Assembly: GCA_964016885.1 (NCBI GenBank)
Contig: OZ024743.1
Coordinates: 184,708,403 to 184,772,402 of the forward strand
Origin: Eledone cirrhosa
Lineage: Eukaryota; Mollusca; Cephalopoda; Octopoda; Eledonidae
Direction of reading: 5' to 3'
Length of the DNA: 64,000 bases
A program made the position numbers and the translations under genes. How positions within the stretch are numbered: the first letter of the stretch is position 1; each line of letters opens with the position of its first letter. This document shows positions 22,401-30,084 of this stretch, piece after piece. A model generated the notes under the pieces. The model worked only from the letters and a program-made list of their open reading frames with translations, had not been told where the DNA came from and searched no databases.

Positions 22401-25400
22401 ACTTGGAGGCCCCTACGACCAAGTTCCTCAATCATTGTTTACCCAACCCTAGCTAAGTATGGGGGAAGTTCTGCAGACAGGCACTCTGAGACTGATGACA
22501 GATATTTTTGCTGTGAGCTGTTGCAGAGTACACCCAACTGCTATGGGGCAGAGGTCGCCATTGGGATTTGTGAAGCCAAACAGTTTAGCTTAAAAAAACT
22601 AGGGGTGAATATAGAGGACACCCTTAGATGAGAAATTGTTCACAAACTGGATCAGATTCTCCAAGAGCTTGAGGCAGGCATCACTGGCCGACAGGAAGAT
22701 ACGTTCCTTAAGATACCGGGGTCATAGACCATCAATCACTGCTCTAGAACCCACAGGAAAGGATGCAATTGCCTTCCTGATGTTATCCAAGGTGAAAACT
22801 GGTTGTAAATAACCTGGTGGATTGGACCAGTGTAAACAGCCATCCAGAGGGGCTGGAGGAGGTTTTTCTCTCGATCGTTTGAGAGAATCTGTATTACACT
22901 GAGCAAGGGAAGAACAGCCCCTTTAATGTCAAATTCGCTGAATTTGGCACTGACAGCTTTCTTTAGCTTTGGTGAAAGTCCATTGCTTGGAACCGTGCTG
23001 ATTTCCGACCTGAGATGAACAGTGGTTGGGGTGGACTTAAACAACTCAAGCTATCATTTTAGGGAAGATGTGAGGGAACCAATTTTCACATTAAGCTCAT
23101 AGAGAGAAACAAGAGGGAATAAGAACAGTTTCTGTCAATCCGATGTGTTAGAGAAACGTTCTTCAGCAATTTGAACAGAGCATGAACAAAACAATTCCAA
23201 GCTCCCTTTGGTTATGGGCTTCAACAGGAAGCTGGTGTTTGGAGCAAGGTTCTGCTCTGTGAAGTATGTCGGAGTAACATAGCATGGGTTACAAGTCCAG
23301 TTTGAAAAATTCTCGACTACAACCTAAGAAATACCCATGCAACTCTTGTGATAGCTTTAGCAACACAAGTGGCATTTGATAGTCTTCAAATTGCAACTTG
23401 TGTGGATCGAGAGAATGTAATTTGGTATCAGATTTAATTGATGAATTATATAGCTGGAAATTTATTGAACAAAACTTATAGTGATGAAAATATTAAAAAA
23501 GAATAAAAACAAAAATTAAGAAATGAAAAAAAAAAGAGGGAAAAGAGGAAGGATTAAAGAAGAGCAGATCTGGCTGTATATGAAAGTAAAGGAATATAAA
23601 TGCCATAAATGAGAGGAAAAAGAAGAGAAGTGCAAGAACTACAAGGCACGAAAGGGGGAAGGGGAGAGGGTGGTAGACCCTACACCTTGGTCAGAGCGGT
23701 GTTTCGGCTATACAGGGTCTGAGAACGCCCTGAAGTCTAGATGGCAATTGGTCAAAAAGGAAGCGGCTGGGCAAGCCCCTGTATTTGCCTGTCTTCCTGT
23801 TCTCTGCATTGAGGGCCACCGTATCGGGGTTTGTGGCCGAAACAACTAAGTTGGGGGCGGAGAACATGTCACAGTATGCCGCGTCCCAGATGAGGGATTG
23901 ATATCAGAACTTTAGTTACCTATTCTATCACTCCGTCCAAGGAGCGAATAATGAGGGGCATAGATGATGGCATCGCCAAATGTATAGAGCAATGCGAGGG
24001 ACATCTGATAATTTGTTTGCTATATATCTGCAGTAGATTATTTGGTGGAGTATGAACAAGTATTCATTCTTCGATCACATTTCTTCCATAATAAATAATA
24101 TAAAGATTAAAATACGTTTTGTATAGTGTATTTTGTAATTTACGTCGTTAAAATTATCTGTATATTAAAATGTGTTTAATATGAGGTATTTTGTTAATTT
24201 ACGTCGTTAAAATTATTTATTAGCATATTAAACTGTGTTTTGTAATTTACGTTGTTAAAACTATTTATAACACAAAGTGAGTGTATTTTGTAGTTTTTGG
24301 ATCTGAAATGAACATACTATCAACATACTCATGAATTGACTTTTATTTTTAACGTATCAATAACAAAAGAAAGCCAGTTTGTGTAAGAGACCAAAAAGCT
24401 GACACTCTTGTACGAACGCCAGTTTTTTTTTTGTTTTTCCTTTTTAGCTTTAAATATGTAAGTCGTGTCAAACTTAATGAATTGTCTAGTCAATCATAAT
24501 GTCATTCATATACAGGATATTTTATAAGAATATAGAATCAATATCTGTACTTAACTGGTTCTTTATTTTATCACCTCTCCCCGTCGATGCTAACTAAATA
24601 GCGCAGGTATTTTGTCCGACGGTCTATTCTGCCAATTGTTATTGTGTTGATAGTTAGTAACTAATGTAGAAACAAAAATTAATTTTATTTCTTCCCTTCC
24701 ACAAAATCAAGTTTTCATTCATTTATATTATCTAAATTAACGACGAAACACACATAACACTTATCTGGCAAGATTTCACTCTTTGAAACTAAACCCACCT
24801 TAGAAATAAAAACAAGCTGAACATCGCAAGGTGTTGAAGTATCGGTTTTTTTCTGATAGGTTCATCATCAAATCTATAGCAGTGGAAACTTCTGGCATCC
24901 TGGGTTACCGATCATCCCCCTACTCAATGCTCTCGGGACGGAGATGGTCACCCGCAAGGAAAAGCCCGCAAATTGAACAGGTTTTTTTAACGGATTTCCC
25001 TCGCTATCCTTTGTGTAACGCTTTTCCAATTGTCAACTGGGACCCATGAGGCAACACCCACCCGAGGTTTTGCCTCTGAGACACAGGGTGAACGAAAATA
25101 CGTGACAACCTTTTGATGATTGATTCGTACTGTTACTGTTTGTCACTACCATTACACAAAGTGACTTCAAAAGAAAGCTCAGAATTGTCTATATTTACAA
25201 AATGAAATACTTCCTGGATGCCATTATAGTTTTATTACAGCACATTTCTGTCTCGACCTGCCTTTAACATGTTCATAAAGCTACATAATCTGAAGTGTAG
25301 AGAAAAAGTTCATGTATTTCTCAAGAAATGCATTAGCAATGTTCCATATGACAACAACACTATGAAATGTAAACATAAACATAAACAACCTGTTCTTTGG

Positions 25401-25521
25401 AACTTGAGCATTTAAATCCATTTCCGATTAATTCCCAATGTAACAAACAAACGGCTGCATCTTGGATCGACTTGAGCTCTACGCTACGAAACAGCAATTC
25501 CAAACCTGGATGGTCTGCCAT
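9596..25521 (-). CDS. PSMF1: Proteasome regulator PI31 (PSMF1), complete seven-exon gene
   Basis: Coding exons in transcript order: 25521-25390, 18544-18395, 17200-17121, 16956-16759, 13130-13011, 11471-11442, 9644-9596. They total 759 bases: 252 residues plus TAG. Every intron is GT...AG and every junction keeps the frame. PI31 binds the 20S proteasome through a Pro/Gly-rich tail and pairs with FBXO7-type proteins through its N-terminal FP fold; it is known as an in vitro inhibitor and as a proteasome assembly or transport factor. Seen here: residues 1-120 match the FP domain (CLLHWELIGNGF in exon 1; SELLPQGWNNSQDIY in exon 2), and the tail carries ARDLDPLG, RFDLIGPPG and PDPDHL, the order found in animal PI31. 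The human protein is 271 residues. The start was chosen because MADHPGLELLF aligns with the family N terminus, although the frame stays open upstream to a Met at 25659. Introns hold LINEs on both strands. Identity is a confident inference from motifs. Confidence 0.93.
9667..9922 (+). mobile_element. TTAA-bounded MITE (family 1), 256 bases
   Basis: Starts TTAACCATTTTAATACTAAA with CCACCTGAAAC and ends GGAAGGGTTAA. It lies in PI31 intron 6. Confidence 0.7.
9930..10400. other. Intronic DNA without recognised features
   Basis: PI31 intron 6; I see neither repeat ends nor an additional exon here. Confidence 0.4.
10408..10455. repeat. (TA)n microsatellite
   Basis: A pure TA run at the 5' junction of the LINE fragment that follows. 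Confidence 0.95.
10459..10840 (+). pseudogene. PHD-RTE LINE copy P1 (subfamily II), 3' end only
   Basis: The frame gives RLERNEATMLHWMYNVNERE, ...QSLDELKEKLGLREIQ, then in another frame GRGRPRKTLAEVVRANLKSL and RTRPTHANVEKRR. These are the last 130 or so residues of the protein encoded by copy P9 (44521-47309). It is 5'-truncated at a (TA)n tract, carries at least one frameshift, and its end merges into an ATGATGATG tail at about 10830. It lies in PI31 intron 6. Confidence 0.75.
10860..11330 (+). repeat. Two SINE-like units sharing the LINE tail
   Basis: Both units carry a CACCCAGTA(A/C)ACTCTGTAA-like segment, AAGAGCATCCAGCTGTAGAAA and an end such as AGAATGGAAAAATGGATATT before AAATGATAATGATGA. 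The same unit recurs at 12600, 30885, 31300 and 56580. Confidence 0.6.
11335..11405 (+). repeat. SINE fragment next to PI31 exon 6
   Basis: CTGAATTCAAATCCCGCTGTGG with CCAATAATGCACGACACC resembles the B-box part of the cephalopod SINE. Confidence 0.4.
11442..11471 (-). CDS. PSMF1: PI31 exon 6 (30-base microexon)
   Basis: A 30-base microexon between TTCCAG and GTAAGT. With the split codons it reads RFDLIGPPGVL, matching human RFDPFGPIG. Its phase joins exons 5 and 7 exactly. Confidence 0.9.
11587..12497 (-). pseudogene. PHD-RTE LINE copy P2 (subfamily I), 3' part
   Basis: From right to left: coding from MKGRLYDACIRTAMLHGSET to ...HVMRMKDDSCITKCRAI and GRPRK-W, then a 3' UTR, then AACGTTGATGATGATG at 11587. 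Homology begins abruptly at 12497, so it is 5'-truncated. The 3' UTR holds a tandem duplication (about 110 bases, units starting near 11692 and 11804) that copy P8 also has. It lies in PI31 intron 5. Confidence 0.85.
12600..12860 (+). repeat. SINE-like unit
   Basis: GTGCACCCAGTACACTCTGT, GGAAGGGCATTCAGCTG and CCAATCCATGCAAGGGTG are in the order of the other units. It lies in PI31 intron 5. Confidence 0.6.
12925..12987 (+). mobile_element. TTAA MITE (family 1), 3' fragment
   Basis: CAAAAACCATAGGCAGTGTT and AGTAAGGAAAGGGTTAA match the 3' end of the MITE family; the 5' part is lost. Confidence 0.5.
13011..13130 (-). CDS. PSMF1: PI31 exon 5
   Basis: It has 120 bases with split codons at both ends. 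YGARDLDPLGQGSGMTFDP matches the conserved part of the PI31 tail (human GGEDLDPFG...GGMIVDP). It encodes residues 188-226. Confidence 0.92.
13321..14149 (+). pseudogene. LINE P3 endonuclease region
   Basis: This is an EEP-type (APE-like) endonuclease that would nick target DNA for reverse transcription. Visible motifs: ISAYAPQ, AGDFNGHVGK (catalytic Asp and Asn), SQLDFILIRGRDRW, and TSQHSLVVSDL near the catalytic His. The N-terminal part with the catalytic Glu is missing through 5' truncation. The frame then runs through WWWNNKVDEAVKAKRQAWKE and changes at about 14147, where P7 and P9 have some 20 extra residues (the REARRQVYFARREAE segment): a small deletion breaks the frame here and separates the endonuclease from the RT. 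Confidence 0.88.
14147..16037 (+). pseudogene. LINE P3 reverse transcriptase with internal PHD-type finger
   Basis: One open frame of about 630 codons. In order: EDQKQEVFKIARQ linker; KATGPSGIAAEMLK; NCYKGKGDALDRGNYRGIK; FGFVPGKGTTDA; AFVDLEKAFDRVPR; VGVHQGSVLSPLLF; the catalytic YADD at about 15075-15087; then CSVC...CPKC-KQWVHKRC...CSSC, a C4HC3 finger at about 15244-15381; then GGGCSEST, GSETWAL, RRLRWYGHVMRM and GRPKMTW. The clade looks RTE-like. The RT is intact to its own stop (TGA), so only the 5' truncation and one frame break disable this copy. Confidence 0.92.
16349..16655 (-). repeat. Second tRNA-like SINE type
   Basis: On the minus strand: GTGGCCTTGTAGTTAGAGTG (tRNA-like) then a long body ending in GTGTGAGCTAAA. 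It lies just downstream of exon 4 in PI31 intron 4. Confidence 0.65.
16759..16956 (-). CDS. PSMF1: PI31 exon 4
   Basis: It encodes residues 122-186 plus split codons at both ends. It starts with AYKNIVAFK (human HRTYKNSEEL region) and then turns into a Pro/Gln/Ser-rich linker with QPNKPPPHCSPKGPPG, the disordered hinge between the FP domain and the proline-rich tail. Confidence 0.88.
17121..17200 (-). CDS. PSMF1: PI31 exon 3
   Basis: Eighty bases between a CTAG acceptor and a GTAAGC donor encode residues 95-120 plus two bases of the next codon. SIEIEDFVNPDYKFFP corresponds to the end of the FP domain. The intron to exon 4 is only 164 bases, the shortest in the gene. Confidence 0.88.
17345..17470 (+). 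repeat. Fragment of another cephalopod SINE
   Basis: TTTCAGTCATTTGGCTGCGA followed by ACATTCTGGGGCACCGCCTT and a weakened TCGACCTCAATACTTAT is the start of a common cephalopod tRNA-derived repeat. It lies in PI31 intron 2. Confidence 0.6.
17852..17907. repeat. 56-base palindrome in PI31 intron 2
   Basis: ATGTGTACACAAACAG and CTGTTTGTGTACACAT form perfect 16-base arms around TG; pairing continues imperfectly outward to 17852 and 17907. Confidence 0.85.
18205..18350 (+). repeat. SINE-like unit sharing the LINE tail
   Basis: TATCCCTGCATGTCATAAGA, then AAGAAGGGCATCCTGCTGTG and TGACAGCATGAAAAAGTGGA, the order of the 3' UTR of LINE P3. It ends beside PI31 exon 2. Confidence 0.6.
18395..18544 (-). 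CDS. PSMF1: PI31 exon 2
   Basis: It holds 50 codons, phase 0 at both ends, after a T-rich tract ending CAG and before GTAAGA. SELLPQGWNN and the following DIYILNY match the conserved core of the FP domain (human SELLPAGWNN). It encodes residues 45-94. Confidence 0.93.
18733..18986 (+). mobile_element. TTAA-bounded MITE (family 1)
   Basis: Starts TTAATCCTTTTGATACCAAA with CTGCCTGAAACC and ends GAAAGGGTTGAA (3' TTAA decayed to TTGA). It lies in PI31 intron 1. Confidence 0.65.
19190..19405 (-). repeat. Second tRNA-like SINE type
   Basis: Minus strand: GGCCTAGTGGTTTGAGTGTT, GGGTTTCATTCCTGGACCAG and the same body as at 16349. Confidence 0.7.
19420..20525. other. Intronic DNA without recognised features
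   Basis: AT-rich DNA of PI31 intron 1. A 114-codon plus-strand frame (19828-20172) has no motif I recognise and is not flanked by clear splice sites. Confidence 0.4.
20530..20954 (+). pseudogene. PHD-RTE LINE copy P4 (subfamily II), 3' end
   Basis: A frame of 130 codons: MLHDSETWAVTAEDM, KLERNEETMLRWMCNVN, a small in-frame deletion after LDELQ, LHWYGHVMHIDD, GRPEKAWADVVKAALKLLRL, and THASMEKRT before the stop. The last codons plus the following AACGATGATGATAA form the segment shared with SINE-like repeats. It is 5'-truncated and lies in PI31 intron 1. Confidence 0.85.
21110..23060 (-). pseudogene. RT-family protein remnant (unassigned clade), RT to C terminus
   Basis: The same family as 6527-7870 but longer. 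On the minus strand, across many frame changes: FSEFDIKGAV, FTLDNIRKAIASFPVGSRAV, CLKLLENLIQFVNN, the RT-type PIAVGCTLQQLTAKI, then TGLSRVVRKKTDGFIFCPW, RGRCLIWDATVSDFF, VAFETFGRAGLL and FQHISLSPVV. The order agrees with an RT domain followed by the conserved C-terminal region of this family. Stops and shifts show it is old. It lies in PI31 intron 1 in the gene's own orientation. Confidence 0.65.
23650..23930 (-). pseudogene. RT-family C-terminal remnant, second piece
   Basis: The minus strand reads LIWDAAYCDMFSAPNLVVSA, TNPDTVALNAENRKTGKYRG and LPSRFLF, the stretch that follows the WDAT motif in the copies at 6527 and 21110. It may be part of a separate insertion. Confidence 0.6.
24105..24290. 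repeat. Degenerate tandem repeat, three units
   Basis: TTTTGTAATTTACGTCGTTAAAA recurs in variants at 24133, 24191 and 24240, with spacing of about 59 and 48 bases. Confidence 0.7.
24831..25040 (+). pseudogene. RT-family C-terminal remnant on the plus strand
   Basis: LKYRFFSDRFIIKSIAVETS, continuing GILGYRS, matches LSDRFVVEPVAVETSGILG in the minus-strand copy at 6527-7870. It ends about 350 bases downstream of PI31 exon 1, within intron 1. Confidence 0.6.
25390..25521 (-). CDS. PSMF1: PI31 exon 1 (start codon)
   Basis: This exon encodes residues 1-44 and ends in phase 0 at AACAG|GTTG. The segment DAAVCLLHWELIGNGF is the start of the PI31/FBXO7 FP fold. A CRE palindrome and a CCAAT motif lie about 90 bases upstream of the ATG. 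Confidence 0.92.
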
Positions 25522-25573
25522 CTTATTAGCAACCAAAGGACGATATAAAGCAGCTAAAATTCTACTCAAGATG

Positions 25574-25626
25574 GTGACGTTTTCATATCTGTTCCGTAAA
25601 CATACAGTGATGACGTCATCACCAAT
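25574..25626. promoter_or_regulatory. CRE palindrome and CCAAT motif upstream of PI31
   Basis: The perfect 16-base palindrome GTGATGACGTCATCAC at 25607-25622 holds a full CRE (TGACGTCA) and is followed at once by CCAAT (25622-25626). A second TGACG half-site sits near 25575. They lie 53-105 bases upstream of the chosen start codon, where a CREB/ATF plus NF-Y type promoter would be expected. Use as a promoter is inference. Confidence 0.55.
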
Positions 25627-25639
25627 AGCGTAATTATCC

Positions 25640-25960
25640 TCATAGAATATAAAAATCACACTTGATTGATAAAAAATAAAAATAAAATGAAATAAAAATA
25701 AAAATAAATAAAATAGTCAAGCAGATATTTAATAGAATTTTTATTATCCTTATTTTTTTTTTTTTTCTGTTCACCTGGTTTTTCGAAGAGACCGGTGACA
25801 TTTCGCTGATTGTCGACTACGTAGAATTATCTGGTATCTTCAGGTTGTTTCTGTCTCGGGTGGAGTATCACTTTAGTATACCTGTGCGACTGGAGAAAGA
25901 GATGGCACGTTTCTATGTTTTAGTGTAGATAAGTGTCTAATTAGACGACACGAGTTTACA
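25640..25960. other. Upstream flank of PI31
   Basis: An (AAAAT)n tract at 25665-25715 and a T-run at 25755-25770; otherwise nothing recognised. Confidence 0.4.
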
Positions 25961-25975
25961 ATTAGCAACAATCAT

Positions 25976-26189
25976 GTTTTCTAATTTAGAGGCACGACCA
26001 ACAATTTGGGGAGGAGTTCGATTAAATCGACTCCTGTGCGTTACTGGTGCTTTATTTTATCGACCCCATAAGAATGAAAGGCAAAGCTAACCTCGGCGGT
26101 ATTTGAACTTAGAACGTAAAGGGTCGTAACTATATGCCGCAAAGCATGTTGTCCAACGCTCTACCGATATTACCAATCCACCGCCCTTT
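25976..26189 (-). repeat. Full-length cephalopod SINE with target-site duplication
   Basis: On the minus strand it runs from the tRNA-like GGTGGATTGGTAATATCGGT through TTCAAATACCGCCGAGG and TCGATAAAATAAAGCACCAG to the 3' end. The 14-base duplication TTAGCAACAATCAT lies at 25962-25975 and 26190-26203. Confidence 0.85.
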
Positions 26190-26205
26190 TTAGCAACAAT
26201 CATAA

Positions 26206-27116
26206 TCATCATCACCAGTCGTATGACTTCTGAAGTCGTCGATGGGATCCAACTGCAGAAGCAGCACACGCTTAAAATAGTCTACCATCGGCGTCGTCAT
26301 TTGCGCCCATTCTTTGAAATTGTCCAACCAGTTTTTGCGTTGGTGTCCCCACTTGCATCCACCTTCAACGGTGCCTTGCATGATGGTCTTGCACCGGCTG
26401 TCATGTTGTGTGATGTGGCCAAACCACGGCAGTTTCCTCCTCTTGACAGTGGCGAAGAGAGGTTCCTGGTGACCCACAAAACTTTTAACCTTACTCCACA
26501 CATATTCATTGGTTTTACGTTTCCAATAGCAAATATGAAGGAGTTTTCTCATGCATTTGTCCACAAATTCCTGGACCCTTCTCTCTGTTTCTGCCAAAAG
26601 TGTCCAGATCTCACATAAGATCCTGCTTCACATCATCTTGAACCGTCTGAAATCCAAGGCCAAAGAATTATTGTCAGAAGAACAAGCAAGTTTTAGAGCC
26701 GGACGAATACAATGGAACAAGTCTTCAATTGTAGGATCCTTGTAGAGAAACACCTGCAACATCAGAAGGACGTGTTCCACAACTATATTGATTTCAAGAA
26801 GGTGTTTGATCGTGTATAGCATGACGGTCTTTGGTATACCCTCAGGGAATCCAAGGCAGAAAATGGAATTATCCAAGACATCCAGGCCCTATAAAATGCC
26901 ACCAGCGCAGTTCTTTTGGGAAAACAAGGGGGAAACTTCTTTCGGACAACTGTTGGTGTGAGATATGGGTGTGTACTTTCACCAATGTTGTTCAATTTGT
27001 TTTTAGAATGAATCATGCAAGAAACCCTCAACAACCATGATGCCTCAATCTCTGTCAGTAGTAGACACATCTGTAACCTACATTTTGCACATGACATTGA
27101 CCTCATAGCAGGCAGT
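26206..27116. mobile_element. LINE with inverted 5' half (twin priming)
   Basis: Bases 26206-26604 read on the minus strand as a LINE C terminus (RVQEFVDKCMRKLLHICYWK, LFATVKRRKLPWFGHITQHD, KTIMQGTVEGG). Bases 26605-27116 read on the plus strand as the RT of the same type (LLSEEQASFRAGR, YIDFKKVFDRV, TTVGVRYGCVLSPMLFNLFL, FAHDIDLIAGS in place of FADD). An 11-base duplication, AACAATCATAA, flanks the whole (26195-26205 and 27117-27127), so it is one event. Confidence 0.85.
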
Positions 27117-27127
27117 AACAATCATAA

Positions 27128-27790
27128 CAACACAAAAATATCTCGTCTGATCCAATGAATTCATTGCATATTTACATGTTATTGCAGAATTATTTCTAGT
27201 TAGCTTTTTAATGCACCCTACACATTTACCTCTCATACCTGGATATCAGCATCAAAGACTCCCTATTACTAGTTCAAAGTCTCCTTCGTTCACTCTTTCA
27301 ACTAAATTTCCCCCTTTACTACTCTTTGAAACACCAGTAACACATCTACTTTGATGACAAATACCTTACTTCATCTCTGCAAAGTCATTGTCATCTCAAC
27401 ATTGATGCTCTCAACTCCTCCTAACATAGCTAAGAACACATTTCAAGACTGGTCCTTTTCTTCAAGGCCAGAAAATGAATCAGCAATCCGACAATTACTG
27501 TTCTCTGACGAGACTCACAATAGAGTAGTTTTCCCACATCAGGGAGAGTGCTACTGCTACACACCTTGCATTCTAGACCACATGCAAACAAATTTGCTTT
27601 GACTATTTGGCATAAAGTCACTCACAGACATAATTTAGATTCTTGCCCACAGGTATACTGTCTCTCCTCTTTGCCTTTTCTATTGATACTACAATAGCCT
27701 CTCCTCTCATCACTCATATAGTATCTACCTCCAGACCCCGCCCTAATCCCTATGCCCAGTCCTTCTGGTTCAGAATGTCGGCTCTTTGAG
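27128..27790. other. Intergenic DNA without recognised features
   Basis: C- and T-rich text; an 83-codon frame at 27351-27602 has no recognisable motif. Confidence 0.4.
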
Positions 27791-27799
27791 TCAATATAA

Positions 27800-27952
27800 C
27801 TTTGTGGTTTGTGGTTCACTCTGAGTTCAAATCCTGCTGAGATCAACTTTGTCTTGCCTTCTTTTGGGGTCAATGTACCAGTCAAATACTGGTATCAAAA
27901 TAATCAACTTACACCTCCTCCAAAATTGCTGGTCTTGTGCCTAAGTTAGAAA
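27800..27952 (+). repeat. Cephalopod SINE, partial
   Basis: CTGAGTTCAAATCCTGCTGA, GTACCAGTCAAATACTGGTA and AAATTGCTGGTCTTGTGCC are in the usual order. Confidence 0.75.
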
Positions 27953-28189
27953 CCATAATTAATAGCATTATCTTGTTAATGAAGTCTTGTTTTCTTTTGC
28001 ATTCATCTGTACTCCCTTCTTTACTGTAACGGTGGTAAATTCCCCTCTTTACTTTCTTTTAACTGAATCGCAGAATATGAAAATGTATTTTATTTTATTG
28101 AACTTTCTTTCCTTTAGAGTTTTCTCCCTTGAAATTGAATGTACGTATTAAAACTTATTTTACTATTTGTTCTGGCTCTTTGTGTTCCG

Positions 28190-28262
28190 AGTTCAAATCC
28201 TGCTGAGGTCAACTTTGCTTTTCATTCTTTCGGGGCTGATAAACAAAGTACCAGCTCAGGGT
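28190..28262 (+). repeat. Cephalopod SINE, fragment
   Basis: CCGAGTTCAAATCCTGCTGA followed by TTTCGGGGCTGATAAACAAA and GTACCAGCTCAGGG. Confidence 0.7.
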
Positions 28263-29030
28263 GGTGTTCTGGTGAAATTATTAGTGTTGTAGTATCTCTT
28301 ATAACCCTTTGAGTTCCTCTGCAGTCACTATTACCAGGCTGTATTGGCCTTTGCCTTTCACTTTACCTTGGATAATATCAGTGCCATGGAGAGGGAAGAC
28401 CTGCATACATACTACATACGCAACTGCTGGCTTGCAAAAGAAAAAATAACCTGCGGGGGACTGTACCTTGGCGAGGAACCTTCCAGTTGTTGACATCAAC
28501 GTATGGTCTAGTCAGCCATTACCAAAGGTAGCCAATTAGTGCTCTTGGTAATCTATAACTCAGCCCTATTACTGTTGGATAGTGAACCAACACAACCACT
28601 GACTGCTGAGATTAAAAGTTTAAGATGTTAGATTTGATTTCTGCTTGTATATTAGTACTTTACTGGTAATATTATTGCTACAAAAGAGTATTTGCCCACC
28701 AGGGAATTCTGTGCAGTTGTGATTAAACCCAATCTTAACCATAGTCATCTATTTACTGTACAGGCAACAATATTTTTCTTCTTCACATATATTAAAATTC
28801 CATATAGGTATCTACTGAAAGAACCTCAACAGATGACTTATAATGTATCTCTCTCTCTATATATATATATTCATCAATTTGACTTAACAAAAGGTTGAAG
28901 GTACATCTGATTTTCATCCATATTCATATTATAATGTCATAGGATCACAGCTTGTCTAATCTATAGGATATCAAATTACAGGCTGAAGAAAAGATAAATC
29001 ATACTTAGTCTTATTATGTATGTCCTGGTT
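28263..29030. other. Intergenic DNA without recognised features
   Basis: A slightly GC-richer stretch (28300-28500) has no domain I recognise; a short (TC)/(TA) run lies at 28848-28870. Confidence 0.4.
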
Positions 29031-29034
29031 AGAT

Positions 29035-29140
29035 ATACTGTAACTCTATGTTGTAAGAGGCAACTAAAAGGGTTGGTACTAAAAAACAGGTATTCTACTC
29101 TAAAACACCACATGAAAAAACCTATCATGGAGCCTGCAGG
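29035..29140 (+). repeat. SINE-like unit, fragment
   Basis: TGTAACTCTATGTTGTAAGA then GGCAACTAAAAGGGTTGGTA matches the unit at 18205 and 61140. Confidence 0.5.
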
Positions 29141-29150
29141 GAAGATTGCC

Positions 29151-29377
29151 TTAACCCTTTAGCATTTACATTACTCTATATTTACCATTGTATTTTCATG
29201 GTAAAATCTTTACCTCACATAATTATCACATAATATTGAGTCTATCAGATTTTGATATTGCTTATTTTGAGAACACTACCTTAACATCAATATGAACGGC
29301 CAGTTACAGCCGGTTTGAACAGAAAGAGGTGAGAGAATTCAGGCTGGATATGGCCGGTTTAAACGCTAAAGGGTTAA
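29151..29377. mobile_element. TTAA-bounded MITE (family 2), 227 bases
   Basis: The terminal inverted repeats TTAACCCTTTAGCATTTA and TAAACGCTAAAGGGTTAA match at 17 of 18 positions, including the TTAA at both ends. The inside differs from family 1. No coding capacity. Confidence 0.75.
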
Positions 29378-29379
29378 AA

Positions 29380-30005
29380 CACTTATGTTGTGTTTCATCA
29401 TCATCATCGTTGTGTAGTCACTGGAATTATGCTATTTTTCAAATGTCCATGGGTCATAAGGTCACCTTTGAATATTTTACTCTTCTTGAAATTAGTAAAT
29501 ATATTTATTCAAAGTAAATTATTTATTTGAGCCGTTAATCTTTTATATTTGCCAACATCAGAATTAAGCTGTTACAGTTCTCTGAAATTATTGTACTAAT
29601 AGTTTATACTACATGTACATTATTTTAATTACATTTGTTCTCACTCTGTGCATTCTGAGTTCAAATTCTACCTTCTGTCATCAGAAAAGTGGTGATGTTT
29701 CTGCAAAGAGTTTCAATTGACAGATACCAGCAATGGAAACATAGTTTCCTCGAACCAATTGGAGGATTGTCTTCTTTCCATTTCCATTTATTTAATTAAA
29801 ACATACTGAAGTTCACATCAAAATGACCAATACCCTTTTTTCTATAATGTGCCACTAACATCCAACTCTAAAATATCAATTTTGTGAAGTTCATTTATTG
29901 AGAATTACATAATCTCTATTACCACATTTTAATATAATTTTTGTGGACATTTAACTTCACTTTTAGCATGTATGTTTATGATAATTATATTTTTACTTTT
30001 TATTA
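29380..30005. other. Intergenic DNA, only a SINE fragment recognised
   Basis: TCTGAGTTCAAATTCTACC at 29652-29670 is a short remnant of the SINE B-box region; the rest is AT-rich and unrecognised. Confidence 0.4.
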
Positions 30006-30009
30006 ATAA

Positions 30010-30080
30010 ATGTTTCTACTTTAGGCACAAGGCCAGCAATTACCCAGTGCATTACTGGTACTTTATTTTATCGACCCCGT
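30010..30080 (-). repeat. Cephalopod SINE, 3' fragment
   Basis: Minus strand: GGGGTCGATAAAATAAAGTA, CCAGTAATGCACTGGGTAAT, TGCTGGCCTTGTGCC. Confidence 0.8.
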
Positions 30081-30084
30081 AATG

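Noticed and set aside
25522..25659. A longer PI31 N terminus starting at the upstream Met (25659)
   Set aside because: The 46 extra residues have no counterpart in PI31, and they overlap the CRE/CCAAT block; the start at 25521 fits the family.
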